A stretch of 13,373 nucleotides of DNA from Nitrospinaceae bacterium (GTDB lineage Bacteria; Nitrospinota; Nitrospinia; Nitrospinales; VA-1): the NCBI GenBank assembly GCA_029261675.1, contig JAJDBA010000233.1, positions 1 through 13,373 of the forward strand, in the 5' to 3' direction. Numbering within the stretch: position 1 is the first letter of the stretch; each line of letters starts with the position of its first letter. Below, one piece after another: positions 1 through 6,825 of this stretch. The notes under the pieces are model-generated. The model searched no databases. It worked only from the letters and a program-made list of their open reading frames with translations, and was not told where the DNA came from. The position numbers were made by a program, and so were the translations under genes.

Positions 1-58
1 GAAAATTTCAATGACCACCCCTTCTAATTTCTCAATAAAATAAATTTTAAATCCGTTT

Positions 59-63
59 AGGAG
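59..63 (+). promoter_or_regulatory. Shine-Dalgarno site that sets the TTG start of cdsA
   Basis: An AGGAG motif lies 6 nt before a TTG codon at 70-72. The encoded protein begins in the usual way for CdsA, with a basic residue followed at once by a hydrophobic segment, so this non-ATG start is well supported. The preceding 58 bases are AT-rich. No gene could be assigned there. Confidence 0.8.
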
Positions 64-69
64 AAAACT

Positions 70-864
70 TTGGAACGCGTTATCAGCGGAGTCATAGCAG
101 TCCCCATAGTTCTTGGGGTTATTTTATATGGCCACCCCGTATTATTTTTTTTCTTGATTGCATCCATAGTTCTGATTGCCACCCACGAATATTTTTCGAT
201 GATTGCCAATTCCGGGATCACCGGGTTCCCTCTTGAGGGTTTGGCTTTGAGTTTTCTTCTCCTTGCCATCTGTTTTTTTATCCCGCAATTTTTGTTTATA
301 TTCGGCCTTATTATTCCTCTCACATTGTTCATCGTCTGGTGTTTCAGAGAAAAAAATGTGCGCGTAGCACTCGACTCCATTTCCTACACGCTGCTTGGTA
401 TTCTTTATACGGCGGGACTAGGCGGCTACTTCCTTTTAATTAGCAATCTGGAAGGAGGCCGACAAATGATCGTATTTATCCTATTGTTTGTCTGGGCAGG
501 AGATTCAGCGGCTTTTTATGTCGGTCGCAAATTAGGAGAACGCAAACTGCTTGAAGTGGTTAGCCCCAATAAAACAATTGCAGGGGCCGTTGCCAATGTA
601 GTGGGGACTTTAATAGCGGCCATTTTAGCAAGTAGCCTGTTCTTCAATGAGATCCCCCTAATCCATTGTTTGATTGTAGCTTTTATTTGCGGTATTATCG
701 GTCAGTTTGGCGATTTAGCAGAATCGCTGATAAAACGTAATTGTCAGGTCAAAGATTCCGGTACCCTGATTCCCGGTCACGGAGGGGTTTTGGATCGCAT
801 AGACAGTCTTTTGTTCGTCGGCCCGGCTTTTTATTGTTACTACCAGGTTTTTCTAGCGGCCTAA
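70..864 (+). CDS. cdsA: Phosphatidate cytidylyltransferase (CDP-diacylglycerol synthase)
   Basis: This enzyme condenses phosphatidic acid with CTP to make CDP-diacylglycerol, the precursor of the major phospholipids, in the inner membrane. The 264-residue product is strongly hydrophobic, with about seven or eight membrane segments. Near the C-terminus (residues 219-245) it has the complete family signature: S-x-I-K-R, K-D-S-G, then P-G-H-G-G-V-L-D-R-I-D, which includes the metal-binding acidic residues. Length is normal for bacterial CdsA. The TTG start is chosen because a strong AGGAG site precedes it by 6 nt. The gene ends 6 nt before dxr. The cdsA-dxr pair is a widespread arrangement, usually downstream of uppS, so the two are probably co-transcribed. 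The identification is firm. Confidence 0.96.
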   Translation: MERVISGVIAVPIVLGVILYGHPVLFFFLIASIVLIATHEYFSMIANSGITGFPLEGLALSFLLLAICFFIPQFLFIFGLIIPLTLFIVWCFREKNVRVALDSISYTLLGILYTAGLGGYFLLISNLEGGRQMIVFILLFVWAGDSAAFYVGRKLGERKLLEVVSPNKTIAGAVANVVGTLIAAILASSLFFNEIPLIHCLIVAFICGIIGQFGDLAESLIKRNCQVKDSGTLIPGHGGVLDRIDSLLFVGPAFYCYYQVFLAA

Positions 865-870
865 ACATAT

Positions 871-2019
871 ATGAAAAAAATATCTCTTCTTGGTTCTACA
901 GGTTCGATTGGGGTTAACACACTGGATGTGGTTGAGCGCAATCCGGAAAGTTTCCAGGTTCTGGCTATGTCGGCGGGAAGCAACGTCGATCTATTCGCCG
1001 AACAAATACGAAAATTCAAACCCAAAATCGCCTCCTTATTCGATACAACAAAAGTTGCAACTCTAAAAGAACGCGTTGCTGATCTCGATGTAGAAATCGT
1101 CCCAGTGGAGGAAGGTGCAGTCGCAACCCTTCCAGAAGTAGACGTAGTTGTTTCCGGTGTTGTAGGAAGTGCAGGTCTCGTACCCGCAATGCAAGCCTTG
1201 AAAGCAGGGAAAAATCTTGCCTTAGCAAATAAAGAAACTCTAGTTATTGCTGGAGAACTTGTCCTCAAAGAAGCCGAGAAAACAAACTCACAAATCATAC
1301 CAATCGACAGTGAACACAGTGCTATTTTTCAGGCATTGAATGGCGAAAAGAAAGAGCGCATCAAAAAAATTATCCTGACTGCATCCGGCGGACCTTTTCG
1401 CACCTACAGTCTCGAGCAAATGGAATCCATAACTGTAAAAGATGCGCTAAAACACCCAAACTGGGACATGGGTGCGAAAATTACAATCGATTCATCCACC
1501 ATGATGAATAAGGGACTGGAATATATCGAAGCCAAGTGGTTGTTTGGTCTCGATACTCCTGTCGAAATCATTGTGCACGCACAAAGTATCATCCACTCAA
1601 TGATAGAGTTTGTTGATACCTCCATCATGGCGCAGTTAGGTCTCCCTGATATGCGCGTACCGATTGCCTACGCATTAACCTATCCGGATCGATTCGAATG
1701 TGATTTGCCATCGCTAGACTTGGCAACAATGGGTGATCTGACCTTTGAAGCGCCCGACTTTGAACGATTCCCCTGCTTGCAGTTGGCAATTGATGCACTG
1801 GAAACGGGGCAAACCATGCCTGCTATACTCAATGCTGCAAATGAAGTTGCAGTGCAGGCATTCCTCGATGAACTCATCCCTTATAAAGATATCGCAGAAA
1901 TTATTCGTATGGTTATGCATAACCACCGTCCATCTCCCTTAAACGATTTGCAGGATGTATTGAACGCCGATCAATGGGCACGCGAAGAAACTACAAAACT
2001 AATCACCGTCACTCACTAG
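871..2019 (+). CDS. dxr: 1-deoxy-D-xylulose 5-phosphate reductoisomerase
   Basis: Cytosolic enzyme for the first committed step of the MEP isoprenoid pathway, converting DXP to 2-C-methyl-D-erythritol 4-phosphate with NADPH and a divalent metal. The product has 382 residues, close to the family norm. It shows the N-terminal NADPH loop GSTGSIG (8-14), ANKE (119-122), the metal ligands D146 and E148 in I-D-S-E-H, SGGPFR (172-177), the HPNWDMG loop (195-201) and NKGLE with the third metal ligand E217. The C-terminal helical domain contains ILNAANEVAVQAF. The start lies 6 nt after the cdsA stop and lacks a strong ribosome site, suggesting coupled translation. The last codons are His-stop (CAC TAG), and both lie inside a hairpin repeat (2012-2037). 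Downstream is ispF instead of the frequently seen rseP. Confidence 0.97.
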   Translation: MKKISLLGSTGSIGVNTLDVVERNPESFQVLAMSAGSNVDLFAEQIRKFKPKIASLFDTTKVATLKERVADLDVEIVPVEEGAVATLPEVDVVVSGVVGSAGLVPAMQALKAGKNLALANKETLVIAGELVLKEAEKTNSQIIPIDSEHSAIFQALNGEKKERIKKIILTASGGPFRTYSLEQMESITVKDALKHPNWDMGAKITIDSSTMMNKGLEYIEAKWLFGLDTPVEIIVHAQSIIHSMIEFVDTSIMAQLGLPDMRVPIAYALTYPDRFECDLPSLDLATMGDLTFEAPDFERFPCLQLAIDALETGQTMPAILNAANEVAVQAFLDELIPYKDIAEIIRMVMHNHRPSPLNDLQDVLNADQWAREETTKLITVTH

Positions 2020-2037
2020 CGTGAGAGGCAATAGGTC
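2012..2037 (+). repeat. Dispersed hairpin repeat, copy 1 (at the dxr stop codon)
   Basis: Stem CTCAC / GTGAG with loop TAGC, followed by the tail AGGCAATAGGTC. The TAG in the loop is the dxr stop codon. It matches copy 2 (10654-10679, opposite strand) at 24 of 26 positions, and the two differences form one compensatory base pair in the stem (T-A against C-G). There is no T-run, so it is not a classical terminator. It sits just upstream of a candidate -10 box for ispF. Confidence 0.7.
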
Positions 2038-2057
2038 GGGGCTAATGTCTGCGATAC

Positions 2058-2063
2058 TATAAT
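2058..2063 (+). promoter_or_regulatory. Candidate -10 box upstream of ispF
   Basis: A perfect TATAAT lies 42 nt before the ispF ATG, in the 86-nt gap after dxr. No convincing -35 hexamer is found 16-18 nt upstream, where hairpin repeat copy 1 ends. It may be a weak internal promoter giving ispF and the ketosynthase gene some independence from cdsA-dxr, or it may be chance in AT-rich DNA. Confidence 0.3.
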
Positions 2064-2105
2064 ATTCAAGCTGCTGGATAGAAATTTTCAATAGATTTTT
2101 CTAAG

Positions 2106-2600
2106 ATGAACTCACCTATAATTCGTATTGGCAATGGTTACGATGTCCACCGCCTGGTTGCAGGAAGAAAACTGATACTCGGCGGTATTGACATCCCGCA
2201 TTCGACTGGACTCGATGGACATTCCGATGCCGATGTTCTGTTACACGCGTTATGCGATGCTCTTCTGGGAGCCGTCGGCGCAGGCGATATTGGTGCTCAT
2301 TTCCCAGATACCGACCCACAATGGAAAGGTATCTCCAGTCTTATTTTATTGGGGCAAGTAACCTCAACGTGCAGAGATAAAGGGTTTGAAGTTTCCAATA
2401 TCGATACCATCATCGTTGCGCAAAAACCAAAACTGGCTCCGTTTTTAACCGATATGAAAAAGAATATTGCACAAGCCATGGCAATAGACATGAGTCAAAT
2501 AAATATAAAAGCCACAACAACAGAAAAATTAGGGTTCGCAGGCAAAGAAGAAGGCATTGCTGCCTACGCAGTTGCCCTGCTAACCAAGACGGTCAACTAA
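2106..2600 (+). CDS. ispF: 2-C-methyl-D-erythritol 2,4-cyclodiphosphate synthase
   Basis: Fifth enzyme of the MEP pathway. It cyclises CDP-ME 2-phosphate to MEcPP with release of CMP, as a trimer with one metal per site. The 164-residue product matches the usual length of about 160. Visible motifs are G-Y-D-V-H (D13 and H15 are metal ligands), D-G-H-S-D-A-D-V-L-L-H with the third ligand H47, the F-P-D-T-D-P loop, and near the C-terminus KATTTEKLGFAGKEEGIAA. The start is an ATG just after an AT-rich stretch, with no clear Shine-Dalgarno. The gene ends 2 nt before the ketosynthase ATG, so the two are probably translationally coupled. ispF is more often beside ispD. Here it follows dxr, so two steps of the same pathway are clustered. 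Confidence 0.97.
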   Translation: MNSPIIRIGNGYDVHRLVAGRKLILGGIDIPHSTGLDGHSDADVLLHALCDALLGAVGAGDIGAHFPDTDPQWKGISSLILLGQVTSTCRDKGFEVSNIDTIIVAQKPKLAPFLTDMKKNIAQAMAIDMSQINIKATTTEKLGFAGKEEGIAAYAVALLTKTVN

Positions 2601-2602
2601 GA

Positions 2603-3838
2603 ATGATTAACTCACGCATAGTCATAACGGGTATCGGTTTGACAGCCCCCAATGGCAACAACCTGAAAGAGTTTCGCCACAACCTGCTCAATGGGGTATC
2701 GGGAGTGCAGGAATACGAAACCCGTTACATGGGCAAAGTAATTGCCGGAGTCTGTAATTTTGACGAACTCAAATATCAGAAAAAAAAGGAACGTCGTCGC
2801 GGAACCCGAGTGGGTTCGGTTTCCATTTACTGCTCACGGGAAGCGTTTGCCGATGCGAACATAGACTTGGAATCTATCGACCGATCCAGAGTGGGTGTTT
2901 ATCTCGGAACAACAGAACATGGAAATGTAGAAACCGAAAACGAAGTCTACAATATCAGCAAATACGATTACGATACAAAGTTCTGGTCGCATCATCATAA
3001 CCCTAGAACCGTGTCCAATAATCCCGCGGGCGAAGTTACCTTGAATATGAAAATCACCGGTCCGCACTACACCATTGGCGCGGCCTGTGCCGCTGGGAAT
3101 ATGGGCGTCATTCAAGGAGCGCAAATGTTGAGACTCGGTGAAGTCGATCTGGCATTAGCCGGAGGCGTTTCAGAAAGCATCCACACCTTCGGAATTTTTG
3201 CCAGCTTCAAAAGTGAAGGCGCACTAGCAGAACACGAAGACCCGACAAAAGCCAGTCGCCCGTTCGATAAAAACCGAAATGGGATTGTTTGCTCCGAAGG
3301 CGGTTGCGTCTACACTCTCGAACGTCTGGAAGATGCCGAAAAACGCGGCGCAAAAATTTATGGAGAAATTGTAGGCCATGCCTCTAATTCCGATGCCATC
3401 GATTTTATTTTGCCCGATCCCGGTAGGCAAACCGAATGCATGCGCCTGGCCCTCGACCGAGCTGGACTCAAACCTGGAGACATCGATATCATCAACGCTC
3501 ACGCAACCGCAACGCAAATGGGAGACATTCAAGAAACCAAAGCCATTCGCGATGTGTTCGGCAATGACAGCAAAACCCGTGTCAATAACACAAAAAGTTT
3601 TATAGGTCACACCATGGGCGCAGCAGGCACCTTGGAACTGTCCGGTAACTTGCCATCCTTTGAAGACAATATGGTTCACCCTACTATCAACCTAGACGAC
3701 CTCGACCCGGAATGCGCGGTGAATCATCTCGTTGCCAATACCCCAGAAAAACTCCCCTCCGTAAACTACATCATGAACAACTCCTTCGGCATGTTCGGCA
3801 TCAATTCCGTTTTAATTGTCAAAAAGTTTGAGGGGTAG
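2603..3838 (+). CDS. Beta-ketoacyl-ACP synthase II (FabF/KAS II-like)
   Basis: Condensing enzyme of the thiolase fold, joining an acyl thioester to malonyl-ACP with loss of CO2. The 411 residues are the normal KAS II length. The catalytic set is present: Cys162 in G-A-A-C-A-A-G, His300 in N-A-H-A-T-A-T, Lys331 and His336 in N-T-K-S-F-I-G-H-T-M-G-A-A-G. The S-R-P-F-D-K-N-R-N-G motif (218-227) and the loop H-P-T-I-N-L are also typical. The C-terminal glycine-rich motif, usually N-S-F-G-F-G-G-T-N, reads N-S-F-G-M-F-G-I-N here, and the usual G-E-G-A-G reads S-E-G-G-C. No ACP, FabG or FabZ gene is adjacent, so a specialised ketosynthase is possible, and fabF itself is not asserted. The gene starts 2 nt after ispF. 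Its TAG stop lies in a short GGGG-TAG-CCCC hairpin. Confidence 0.85.
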   Translation: MINSRIVITGIGLTAPNGNNLKEFRHNLLNGVSGVQEYETRYMGKVIAGVCNFDELKYQKKKERRRGTRVGSVSIYCSREAFADANIDLESIDRSRVGVYLGTTEHGNVETENEVYNISKYDYDTKFWSHHHNPRTVSNNPAGEVTLNMKITGPHYTIGAACAAGNMGVIQGAQMLRLGEVDLALAGGVSESIHTFGIFASFKSEGALAEHEDPTKASRPFDKNRNGIVCSEGGCVYTLERLEDAEKRGAKIYGEIVGHASNSDAIDFILPDPGRQTECMRLALDRAGLKPGDIDIINAHATATQMGDIQETKAIRDVFGNDSKTRVNNTKSFIGHTMGAAGTLELSGNLPSFEDNMVHPTINLDDLDPECAVNHLVANTPEKLPSVNYIMNNSFGMFGINSVLIVKKFEG

Positions 3839-3857
3839 CCCCGCAACCCATTAGGTC
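3832..3857 (+). repeat. Possible degenerate copy of the hairpin repeat at the ketosynthase stop
   Basis: Stem GGGG / CCCC with loop TAG, the stop codon of the ketosynthase gene, followed by GCAACCC and ATTAGGTC. The position of the TAG and the trailing GCAA...TAGGTC resemble repeat copies 1 and 2, but the stem sequence differs and the tail has an insertion. It may be a diverged member of the family or a coincidence. Confidence 0.35.
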
Positions 3858-3918
3858 TATTCTTTTGCTGCAATACTACCACCCTTAATTTTCTAGATAG
3901 TTCTGCTCACTATTTCAT

Positions 3919-3953
3919 CTCTCTTATAAAAAAGTCTGAGAGTATATTTTTTT
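3919..3953 (+). terminator. Weak candidate intrinsic terminator after the ketosynthase gene
   Basis: CTCTC (3919-3923) can pair with GAGAG (3938-3942) across a 14-nt loop, followed by TATA and seven T residues. The stem is short and the loop large, so support is modest. It is in the expected place, between the cdsA-to-ketosynthase block and the separately led HAD gene. The rest of 3839-4018 is AT-rich non-coding DNA. Confidence 0.3.
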
Positions 3954-3975
3954 CCATACCCTTTTTAAATTGCGG

Positions 3976-3981
3976 TATAAA
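3976..3981 (+). promoter_or_regulatory. Candidate -10 element for the HAD hydrolase gene
   Basis: TATAAA in an AT-rich stretch, 37 nt before the HAD start codon. A TTTCCA at 3951-3956 could serve as a poor -35 with a long 19-nt spacer. Given the base composition this is only suggestive. Confidence 0.25.
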
Positions 3982-4018
3982 ATTAAATAGTTAAAAATTT
4001 ACTTCAGGAAATAACGTT

Positions 4019-4714
4019 ATGCCACTTACTTCTTTTAAAGCTGTGTTCTTTGATGTCGGGGGAACTTTGATTCGTGTTCATCCTTCGGTGGGAGATGTTT
4101 ATGCCACACATGCGCGCGATTTTGGGTTTTCTGGTACACCGGATGAACTCAATGAAGGGTTTCGTTCGCAATGGAAAAAAATGGGCGGCATCGAGTCTTT
4201 GGGGAACAAGTCTGGCCCAGAGGTGGAAGAAAAATTCTGGAAAGATTTGGTGTTTGAAGTTTTTCAACCGCTAGGCGGACTCGACCGATTCGATGAATAT
4301 TTTAAACTGATCTTTGAAGTATTTCGCGACGGCTCCAATTGGAAGATCCACGAAGATGTGATCGAGTCTCGAATTTTTGAAAAATTAAAAGAGCGGGGAA
4401 TTATTTTAGGTGTTATTTCGAATTGGGATTCTCGACTGACCTCTACGTTAGAGAATTTAAAACTAGCCGATCATTTTAAATTCATTCTTCCTTCGGCAGT
4501 GGTGGGTTCTGCCAAACCGGATAAAAAGATATTCGAAGAAGCTTTGCGATTAAGCGGGGTTAAATCTCACGAGGCTTGTCATATTGGCGATGAAGTTAAA
4601 ACAGATATCGTTGGCGCGCGAAACATGGGGATTCACGGAATTCTACTCGACCGTGATAATCGGTTCGATGATTCTATTCAACCCAAAGTTAAATCTTTTT
4701 TAGAGCTTGTTTAA
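4019..4714 (+). CDS. HAD-superfamily hydrolase (HDHD3/REG-2-like subfamily)
   Basis: Cytosolic haloacid-dehalogenase-fold protein of 231 residues. Most relatives are small-molecule phosphatases, and no substrate can be inferred. The HAD motifs are in order: motif I F-D-V-G-G-T-L with nucleophile D12, motif II I-S-N-W-D-S (S134), motif III Lys166 in A-K-P-D-K-K, and motif IV G-D-E-V-K-T-D-I-V-G-A with D191 and D196. Residues 20-115 form a helical C1-type cap. Motif I has Gly14 where phosphatases normally have the second Asp, as in the DVGGT group of this superfamily, so phosphatase activity should not be assumed. An AGGA motif about 9 nt upstream supports the ATG. The last 4 bp (TTAA) are shared with the stop of the convergent pentapeptide-repeat gene. 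Confidence 0.85.
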   Translation: MPLTSFKAVFFDVGGTLIRVHPSVGDVYATHARDFGFSGTPDELNEGFRSQWKKMGGIESLGNKSGPEVEEKFWKDLVFEVFQPLGGLDRFDEYFKLIFEVFRDGSNWKIHEDVIESRIFEKLKERGIILGVISNWDSRLTSTLENLKLADHFKFILPSAVVGSAKPDKKIFEEALRLSGVKSHEACHIGDEVKTDIVGARNMGIHGILLDRDNRFDDSIQPKVKSFLELV

Positions 4715-5220
4715 GGTTTGTAGCCAATGGTGCCAATGAGTTTTGCATTTTTGAAATTTGCATCGCGAGTTGTAGCGGATGTCAAATTAGCTTTGGTGAG
4801 ATCTGCACCATGAAGGGATGCAGAGGTGAGGTTTGCTCGTGTAAGGTCGCAACCATTTAAGTTTGCGAATGTCATACTGGCCTTTATACATCTCGCTCCA
4901 GCCAAATTAGCCTTCGTCAAATTAGCTCTACTCAAGGTGGTATTCTCAAGAGTAGCCCGAGTTAAATCTGCCTCCCTGAGATTCGCGGTGGTCAAATCTG
5001 CTTCCGTCAAGTTTGCCCCTTGAAAATTACATTTGGACAGAAAAGTCTTAACGAATTTAGTTTTAATCAACCTCGTATCACTGAAGTTCGCCGAAGCAAG
5101 AGTCAATCCGCTAAAATCGAGCCCCGAAAGATCCAGACCGGAAAAATCCATATTATTAGAATGTTCAATACTTTTGGTAATGAGTAATCTTCTAACTTCG
5201 TCTACGGTTATGTTTGCCAT
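4711..5220 (-). CDS. Pentapeptide-repeat protein
   Basis: A 169-residue protein made almost wholly of tandem A(D/N)LXX-type five-residue repeats (about residues 22-165), such as ANLTE ADLTT ANLRE ADLTR. These fold into a right-handed quadrilateral beta-helix. The repeats make up nearly the whole chain after a short N-terminal helix (about 1-20), with no signal peptide or membrane segment, so it is probably cytosolic. Family members include DNA-mimic inhibitors of gyrase (Qnr/MfpA), but most are of unknown role, and nothing here shows gyrase binding. The gene lies 78 nt downstream of the glycosyltransferase gene on the same strand and could be the last gene of that operon. It converges with the HAD gene, sharing a TTAA at the two stop codons. 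Confidence 0.85.
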   Translation of the reverse strand: MANITVDEVRRLLITKSIEHSNNMDFSGLDLSGLDFSGLTLASANFSDTRLIKTKFVKTFLSKCNFQGANLTEADLTTANLREADLTRATLENTTLSRANLTKANLAGARCIKASMTFANLNGCDLTRANLTSASLHGADLTKANLTSATTRDANFKNAKLIGTIGYKP

Positions 5221-5298
5221 TGAATTTCCATCAGTTTGCGGCGGGCATTAATCTTTTCGACTATAACCATTCCGAACCTTCTTAACAAGCGAAATTTA

Positions 5299-6819
5299 TT
5301 ATAGGTTATCATTGTTTTTTTCCGCTTTGAGCATCCTGTTTTTTTTTCGGAAATCCAAAAATAATAAAACATAAAAAGGCAAATACTCAATCCACGGAAT
5401 CCATTGGCTCCAAGATTGAATTTCCTGATAATCGAAATAAAAGTCTAGGTAATAAAGTCCAACTAGGCCTGTCAAAAGAATCCACGACCGATTGGGAAAC
5501 AGACATAAGAAAGGCACGACCCAACACAGGTACCAGGGATTTTGAATAGGGCTGAGCAAAAACACCAGCGCCATCAATATAAAAAACTGTTTTAAAAATT
5601 TTTGCGGATCTTTAATCAGTGAAGTGTTTTTTAATAATAGCCAAATTAAAACCCCCACCAAAATGCAAACTACAGTTAGTTTGCTCAAAAAAACAGGCAG
5701 TGAGTTTGATAGGAAAGTGATGTTACTCAAATCTCCCGGCAAGCTCTTGAATAGATAAAGCAGACAAGCAAAAATGCTGTCATTGCTCTGCCAATAAAGA
5801 GAATAAGCCTTGAGGCCAGCAAACATTTGCAGTCCGATCCCCATGAAAGGGACATATCCTAATATTATGATCCCAAGAAAGAACAGAGAATTTAAGATTG
5901 GAATCCGCCACGGGTTTCCCTCTGCCCCCTTGCAATGTTGAAAACAAGCCTGAATATAAAGCGGGAACAGGATAGCCGGATACAACTTTCCCAGAAAACC
6001 CAGCGCAAGAAAAAATGTCGCCAAGGTATGACGGTTATGAACCAGAAAATAAATCGAACCGCATAAAAATGAAATACCAATGATATCCAGATGCGTTGAG
6101 TTAAAGATTTCTTTTATTACCAGGGGACACCAGAAGTAGACCCCACTCATATTTTTATTCAATCCAAGCTTACCAAGAATCCCTACGATGAAAAACAAAG
6201 CTAGGACATCAAAAACTAGAAAAGCCACCCGCATGGCAAGAATGCTATCGGGTTGAAAAAAATGAACCGCACGAAAAACATACTGAGCCATAGGAGGATA
6301 AATGGTCGGGACGCTGGGATGATTTACTCTTTCCAGGAATTTGAGAGATATTGGAGATTCCCATTTTAATTCCGCCAGTTGCTCCAGTTCATGCTCATTT
6401 CTTTCGTTATAAATTTCGTAATAAGTTTCGGGGTCTTGAATCCGCAATTCTTTAAAATCATGAACTTCGGAGGGAGAGTACTGAAAGGGATTAATGTTGT
6501 GGGAAAAAACTTTTCCATCCCAAAGATAGCGATAGACATCGTCTTCTTGTATCTGCTGCGCCGGAAAAATAGAAAACCGAAATAACAGTCCGAAGACGAT
6601 CATCGCCCAAAATATAAATCGGTCATTGGATTGTTTATAGAGGATAGAACAGACAGCGAAGAAGAGCAGAGACAGCGAAAAATAAATTCCCAGATAGGTG
6701 AGAATGGGGCGGTCGGCATAACCCTCCCCCCAATTGAACTCGATTGAAATTTTGGTTAGGAATAAATAGAGGAGAAGACTGATAATTCCCAGGAAGATTA
6801 CCTGGAGACGTGGGCGCAT
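5299..6819 (-). CDS. GT-C fold membrane glycosyltransferase (GT87 / mannosyltransferase-like)
   Basis: A 506-residue integral inner-membrane protein with about ten to twelve hydrophobic segments. After the first two segments an extracytoplasmic loop carries E92-D93-D94 followed by V-Y-R-Y-L-W-D-G and N-I-N-P-F. This is the acidic motif and context typical of GT-C enzymes that use polyprenyl-phosphate sugars, such as the GT87/DUF2029 and alpha-mannosyltransferase families. Inferred role: transfer of a sugar from a lipid-phosphate donor on the periplasmic side. Donor and acceptor are not known. It starts 6 nt after the TPR lipoprotein stop, so it appears to be the last or next-to-last gene of the Mla operon. 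Its last codons come close to, but do not overlap, the pentapeptide-repeat gene. Confidence 0.75.
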   Translation of the reverse strand: MRPRLQVIFLGIISLLLYLFLTKISIEFNWGEGYADRPILTYLGIYFSLSLLFFAVCSILYKQSNDRFIFWAMIVFGLLFRFSIFPAQQIQEDDVYRYLWDGKVFSHNINPFQYSPSEVHDFKELRIQDPETYYEIYNERNEHELEQLAELKWESPISLKFLERVNHPSVPTIYPPMAQYVFRAVHFFQPDSILAMRVAFLVFDVLALFFIVGILGKLGLNKNMSGVYFWCPLVIKEIFNSTHLDIIGISFLCGSIYFLVHNRHTLATFFLALGFLGKLYPAILFPLYIQACFQHCKGAEGNPWRIPILNSLFFLGIIILGYVPFMGIGLQMFAGLKAYSLYWQSNDSIFACLLYLFKSLPGDLSNITFLSNSLPVFLSKLTVVCILVGVLIWLLLKNTSLIKDPQKFLKQFFILMALVFLLSPIQNPWYLCWVVPFLCLFPNRSWILLTGLVGLYYLDFYFDYQEIQSWSQWIPWIEYLPFYVLLFLDFRKKNRMLKAEKNNDNL

Positions 6820-6825
6820 ACAGGT

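Noticed and set aside
1..27. Possible C-terminal tail of an upstream gene (frame 1 stop at 25-27; uppS often precedes cdsA).
   Set aside because: Only eight codons are visible, and a second frame is also open to 41-43. Nothing supports a family.
861..1298. A 145-codon minus-strand open frame opposite dxr.
   Set aside because: Antisense shadow rich in Ser, Thr and Arg, covering the conserved NADPH-binding part of dxr.
1705..1726. TTGCCA...TGGCAA inverted repeat around a GCTAG inside dxr, resembling the hairpin repeat.
   Set aside because: It is within conserved coding sequence and lacks the TAGC loop geometry and the GGCAAT tail. Treated as coincidence.
3224..3679. A 151-codon minus-strand open frame opposite the ketosynthase gene.
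   Set aside because: It lies wholly within the catalytic region of a convincing gene on the other strand. Antisense shadow.
4268..4278. CCGC-TAG-GCGG palindrome inside the HAD gene.
   Set aside because: Short stem in coding sequence, no tail shared with the repeat family, and not at a stop codon.
5208..5312. A 34-codon basic open frame on the minus strand bridging the glycosyltransferase stop and the pentapeptide-repeat start.
   Set aside because: It overlaps both neighbours and has no ribosome site or recognisable domain. Most likely chance, although coupled small frames of this type exist.
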